Below are positions 24,851 through 26,597 of a stretch of 26,597 bases of DNA, piece by piece; position 1 is the first letter of the stretch, and the number at the start of each line of letters is the position of its first letter. The stretch spans positions 1-26,597 of the forward strand of contig CAZFPK010000045.1 of NCBI GenBank assembly GCA_964521025.1, given 5' to 3'. The notes under the pieces were generated by a model. It was given only the letters and a program-made list of their open reading frames with translations. It did no database searches and was not told the DNA's origin. Source of the stretch: DRTC01 sp964521025. Its GTDB lineage: Bacteria > Cloacimonadota > Cloacimonadia > Cloacimonadales > TCS61. The position numbers were made by a program, and so were the translations under genes.

Positions 24851-24861
24851 TACAAAACTTG

Positions 24862-24888
24862 ACTTTGGTTTAACACACCAAAGTTTTT
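24862..24888 (+). terminator. Hairpin with T-run after the kinase gene
   Basis: ACTTTGGT (24862-24869), loop TTAACAC, ACCAAAGT (24877-24884), then TTTT. It resembles a weak intrinsic terminator and may lower expression of the regulator gene relative to the kinase. Confidence 0.5.
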
Positions 24889-24911
24889 ACTAATATTTTG
24901 ATCCGGTAAGC

Positions 24912-24937
24912 CAATATTAAAATGGGATTTAATATTG
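24912..24937. promoter_or_regulatory. Perfect 10-base inverted repeat upstream of the regulator gene
   Basis: CAATATTAAA-ATGGGA-TTTAATATTG, 45 bases before the regulator's start codon. It could be an operator (possibly autoregulatory) or an RNA hairpin in the leader. A related half-site TAATATT lies just upstream at about 24890. Confidence 0.45.
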
Positions 24938-24981
24938 AAAGTGATTTTATTCGATTATATTAGAGGTAAAAAAGGAACAAA

Positions 24982-26343
24982 ATGCAGAATCTAAATATTT
25001 TAGTTCTCGACGACGAAGAAAGAATCACCGATGAACTAACAGAATTCTTAAAGAGAAAAAAATTCAATTGCTTCGAAGCAAACCAAGTTTCAAATGCTTT
25101 TCAAATACTCAGGAATAATCGCATCGATATTCTTATCCTTGACATCAAACTCAAAGAAGCAAACGGACTCGATGTTCTGAAAGATGTAAAAATCCGCTTT
25201 CCGGAAATAGAAGTTATCATGATCACCGGACACGGAGATATGGACACAGTTATCGAATCGATGCGTTCAGGAGCGATCGATTTCCTGAAAAAGCCGTTCC
25301 TTTCGATGGATGTTAAGATAGCTATTGAAAGAACCAGAAAATTCATCAAAATGCAGCAGGAGCTGAAACTGGCAGAAAATAGAAATTCTCTCATTTCGAT
25401 GGAACTGGAAAATAATATCGAGAGGAATTTGATCGGCGAAAGTCAAGCCATCAAAGAAGTTCTGAATTTAACTTTGAACGCTGCCAAATTCAAGGATGTA
25501 AATGTTCTGATAACCGGCGAAAGCGGCACCGGGAAAGAAATAATTGCCCGCATCATCCATTTTGCCAGCGAAAGAAAAAAGAAGAATTTCTTCCCGGTAA
25601 ATTGCTCTGCCATTCCTGAAACTTTGATGGAAAGTGAATTCTTCGGACATAAAAAAGGTTCGTTCACCGGTGCACTTTCTGATAAAAAAGGATTTTTCGA
25701 ACTGACTGATGGAGGAACTTTATTCCTGGATGAAATCGCTGATATGCCTTTGAATTTGCAGGCAAAATTACTGCGAGTTATCGAAGAGAAGAAGATCAAA
25801 AGGATTGGCGAAGACAGTGAATTTTCTGTCGATGTGAGAATCGTTGCCGCTACCAATCATAATGTGGAAAAACTGGTTGATGAAGGTAAATTCCGACTCG
25901 ATTTGTTTCATCGATTAAATACTCTTCTCATTGAAATTCCGCCATTACGAAATCGTCCGGAAGATATAGAACCGCTTCTGAAACATTTTATCCTGGAGTT
26001 TTCCAAAAAAGTAAAAATCGAACCTCCTCAAATCCATAACAACCTGCTTCCGGAACTGAAAAAATACGATTTCCCGGGCAATGTGCGAGAACTGAAAAAT
26101 CTGACTGAAAGAGCCATGATCATCTGTAAATCAAATGTGTTAAGTAGAGATTGTTTCCCGTTGAAATGCAATAATCTAACAAAGATCTCGAGCGAAATAA
26201 AGAATCTCAATCTGGAACAAAATGAGCTTGATTTAATTAAAACTGCTTTATCAGAAGCAGAAAACAACCAGACCAAAGCAGCCGAATTATTAGGAATTTC
26301 GCGGAATGCACTCATCCGACGGATGAATAGATTTAATTTGTAA
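24982..26343 (+). CDS. NtrC-family sigma-54-dependent response regulator
   Basis: 453 residues; ATG at 24982 with AGGA six bases upstream. The receiver domain (1-120) has the acidic pair D10-D11, phosphoacceptor D54 and K in LKKPF. The AAA+ central domain (about 140-375) shows Walker A GESGTGKE (179-186), the sigma-54 contact loop as GSFTGA (226-231; usual form GAFTGA), Walker B around D250 in LFLDEI, and the R-finger region FRLDLFHRLN. A Fis-type helix-turn-helix closes the protein (about 420-453, NQTKAAELLGISRNALIRRMNRF). It activates transcription from sigma-54 promoters when phosphorylated, presumably by the upstream TPR kinase. The nearest candidate target is the sigma-54-type promoter of the divergent protease cluster. 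Confidence 0.95.
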   Translation: MQNLNILVLDDEERITDELTEFLKRKKFNCFEANQVSNAFQILRNNRIDILILDIKLKEANGLDVLKDVKIRFPEIEVIMITGHGDMDTVIESMRSGAIDFLKKPFLSMDVKIAIERTRKFIKMQQELKLAENRNSLISMELENNIERNLIGESQAIKEVLNLTLNAAKFKDVNVLITGESGTGKEIIARIIHFASERKKKNFFPVNCSAIPETLMESEFFGHKKGSFTGALSDKKGFFELTDGGTLFLDEIADMPLNLQAKLLRVIEEKKIKRIGEDSEFSVDVRIVAATNHNVEKLVDEGKFRLDLFHRLNTLLIEIPPLRNRPEDIEPLLKHFILEFSKKVKIEPPQIHNNLLPELKKYDFPGNVRELKNLTERAMIICKSNVLSRDCFPLKCNNLTKISSEIKNLNLEQNELDLIKTALSEAENNQTKAAELLGISRNALIRRMNRFNL

Positions 26344-26369
26344 AATTATCTTATGATTATTCTTGACCT

Positions 26370-26387
26370 ATTGTTATTCAAAACAAT
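26370..26387. promoter_or_regulatory. Inverted repeat in the promoter region of the RHH gene
   Basis: ATTGTT-ATTCAA-AACAAT lies between or over weak promoter-like elements (TTGTTA at 26371, TATTGT at 26393). Small ribbon-helix-helix proteins often bind such sites in their own promoter, so an autoregulatory operator is possible. Confidence 0.3.
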
Positions 26388-26419
26388 TTTTGTATTGTCT
26401 GTATTACAAGGAGGTAATT

Positions 26420-26548
26420 GTGGCACATACAATATCATTAAGATTGCAGGATGATAGTTTCAGCAGATTGGAATATCTTTGCCAGGAATTGGAAAGAACC
26501 AAATCCTACATTATAAAAAAAGCATTGGAACAATATTTAGATAGTTAG
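26420..26548 (+). CDS. Small ribbon-helix-helix protein, possible antitoxin
   Basis: 42 residues from the GTG at 26420, chosen because AAGGAGG (26408-26414) lies five bases upstream; an upstream in-frame ATG at 26363 has no ribosome site. The sequence VAHTISLRLQDDSFSRLEYL, then a helix pair ending in KKALEQYLDS, fits the CopG/RelB-like RHH fold (strand, helix, helix). Related antitoxins usually have a further C-terminal segment that wraps a RelE/ParE toxin; here a TAG ends the protein straight after the DNA-binding fold. No toxin is visible in the 49 bases left in the window, so a toxin-antitoxin role is unproven. It could be a stand-alone repressor. Confidence 0.65.
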   Translation: MAHTISLRLQDDSFSRLEYLCQELERTKSYIIKKALEQYLDS

Positions 26549-26597
26549 CGATGGCTAAAAAATAATTTGGATTTTTTCTATTCATTTTCAGCGCGTT

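Noticed and set aside
25657..25674. GSFTGA instead of GAFTGA in the sigma-54 contact loop, as a loss-of-function sign
   Set aside because: The core F-T-G is intact and a Ser at this position is a mild change, so the regulator is still expected to work with sigma-54.
26549..26597. Start of a toxin gene after the RHH gene
   Set aside because: The ATG at 26551 gives only four codons before TAA, and no other frame shows a toxin-like start.

Overview
The window looks like an AT-rich chromosome segment from an uncultured bacterium of the Fibrobacterota-Chlorobi-Bacteroidota (FCB) superphylum. Candidatus Cloacimonadota is my best guess, by inference. The reason is the repeated C-terminal FlgD-like export/sorting domain: an NYPNPF motif, then GQKVK, then WNG, ending in KKMILMR or KKMILMK. 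Starts mostly have GGAG-type ribosome sites. No rRNA, tRNA, transposase, prophage gene or CRISPR array is visible.

Layout. (1) 41-775, minus: a Schlafen/AlbA_2-type protein that stops at about half the usual family length. (2) 848-22319, minus: seven genes in a row for large secreted proteins, separated by only about 130-270 bases from predicted start to next stop. In transcription order (right to left) they are an M14 zinc carboxypeptidase, a C25 gingipain-like cysteine protease, a peptidylarginine/agmatine deiminase-family protein, a second M14 carboxypeptidase, a right-handed beta-helix protein, an S8 subtilisin-like protease and a second C25 protease. All have N-terminal signal sequences. 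Six of the seven end in the FlgD-like sorting domain. The exception is the last one (848-5356), whose C-terminus runs into repeat-like DNA. (3) 22320-22609: divergent promoter region. (4) 22610-26343, plus: a TPR-containing membrane sensor histidine kinase and an NtrC-family sigma-54-dependent response regulator. (5) 26420-26548, plus: a 42-residue ribbon-helix-helix protein.

How it may work together. The minus-strand cluster is an extracellular proteolysis set. Its enzyme classes (gingipain-like endoprotease, metallocarboxypeptidase, peptidylarginine-deiminase-like enzyme) are the ones known together from Porphyromonas gingivalis. A sequence with the GG-N10-GC layout of a sigma-54 promoter lies about 26 bases (from the inferred start site) upstream of the first cluster gene. 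The divergently encoded two-component pair ends in a sigma-54 activator. The simplest model is that the TPR kinase/NtrC-like regulator pair switches on the secreted hydrolase cluster.

The least expected feature is the DNA between the cluster genes. Every gap carries one of two families of multi-hairpin repeat. Family A (three copies) is a string of short perfect hairpins inside a weak closing stem. Family B (three copies) folds as a four-way cloverleaf: an outer stem, two variable hairpins and a central stem. In both families stems are kept while sequence changes, including paired compensatory changes. Short palindromes of the same style also occur in frame inside the sorting-domain coding sequences of four of the genes, like the palindromic elements known inside Rickettsia proteins. 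Family A copies also extend two reading frames upstream, which makes the longest-ORF starts misleading.
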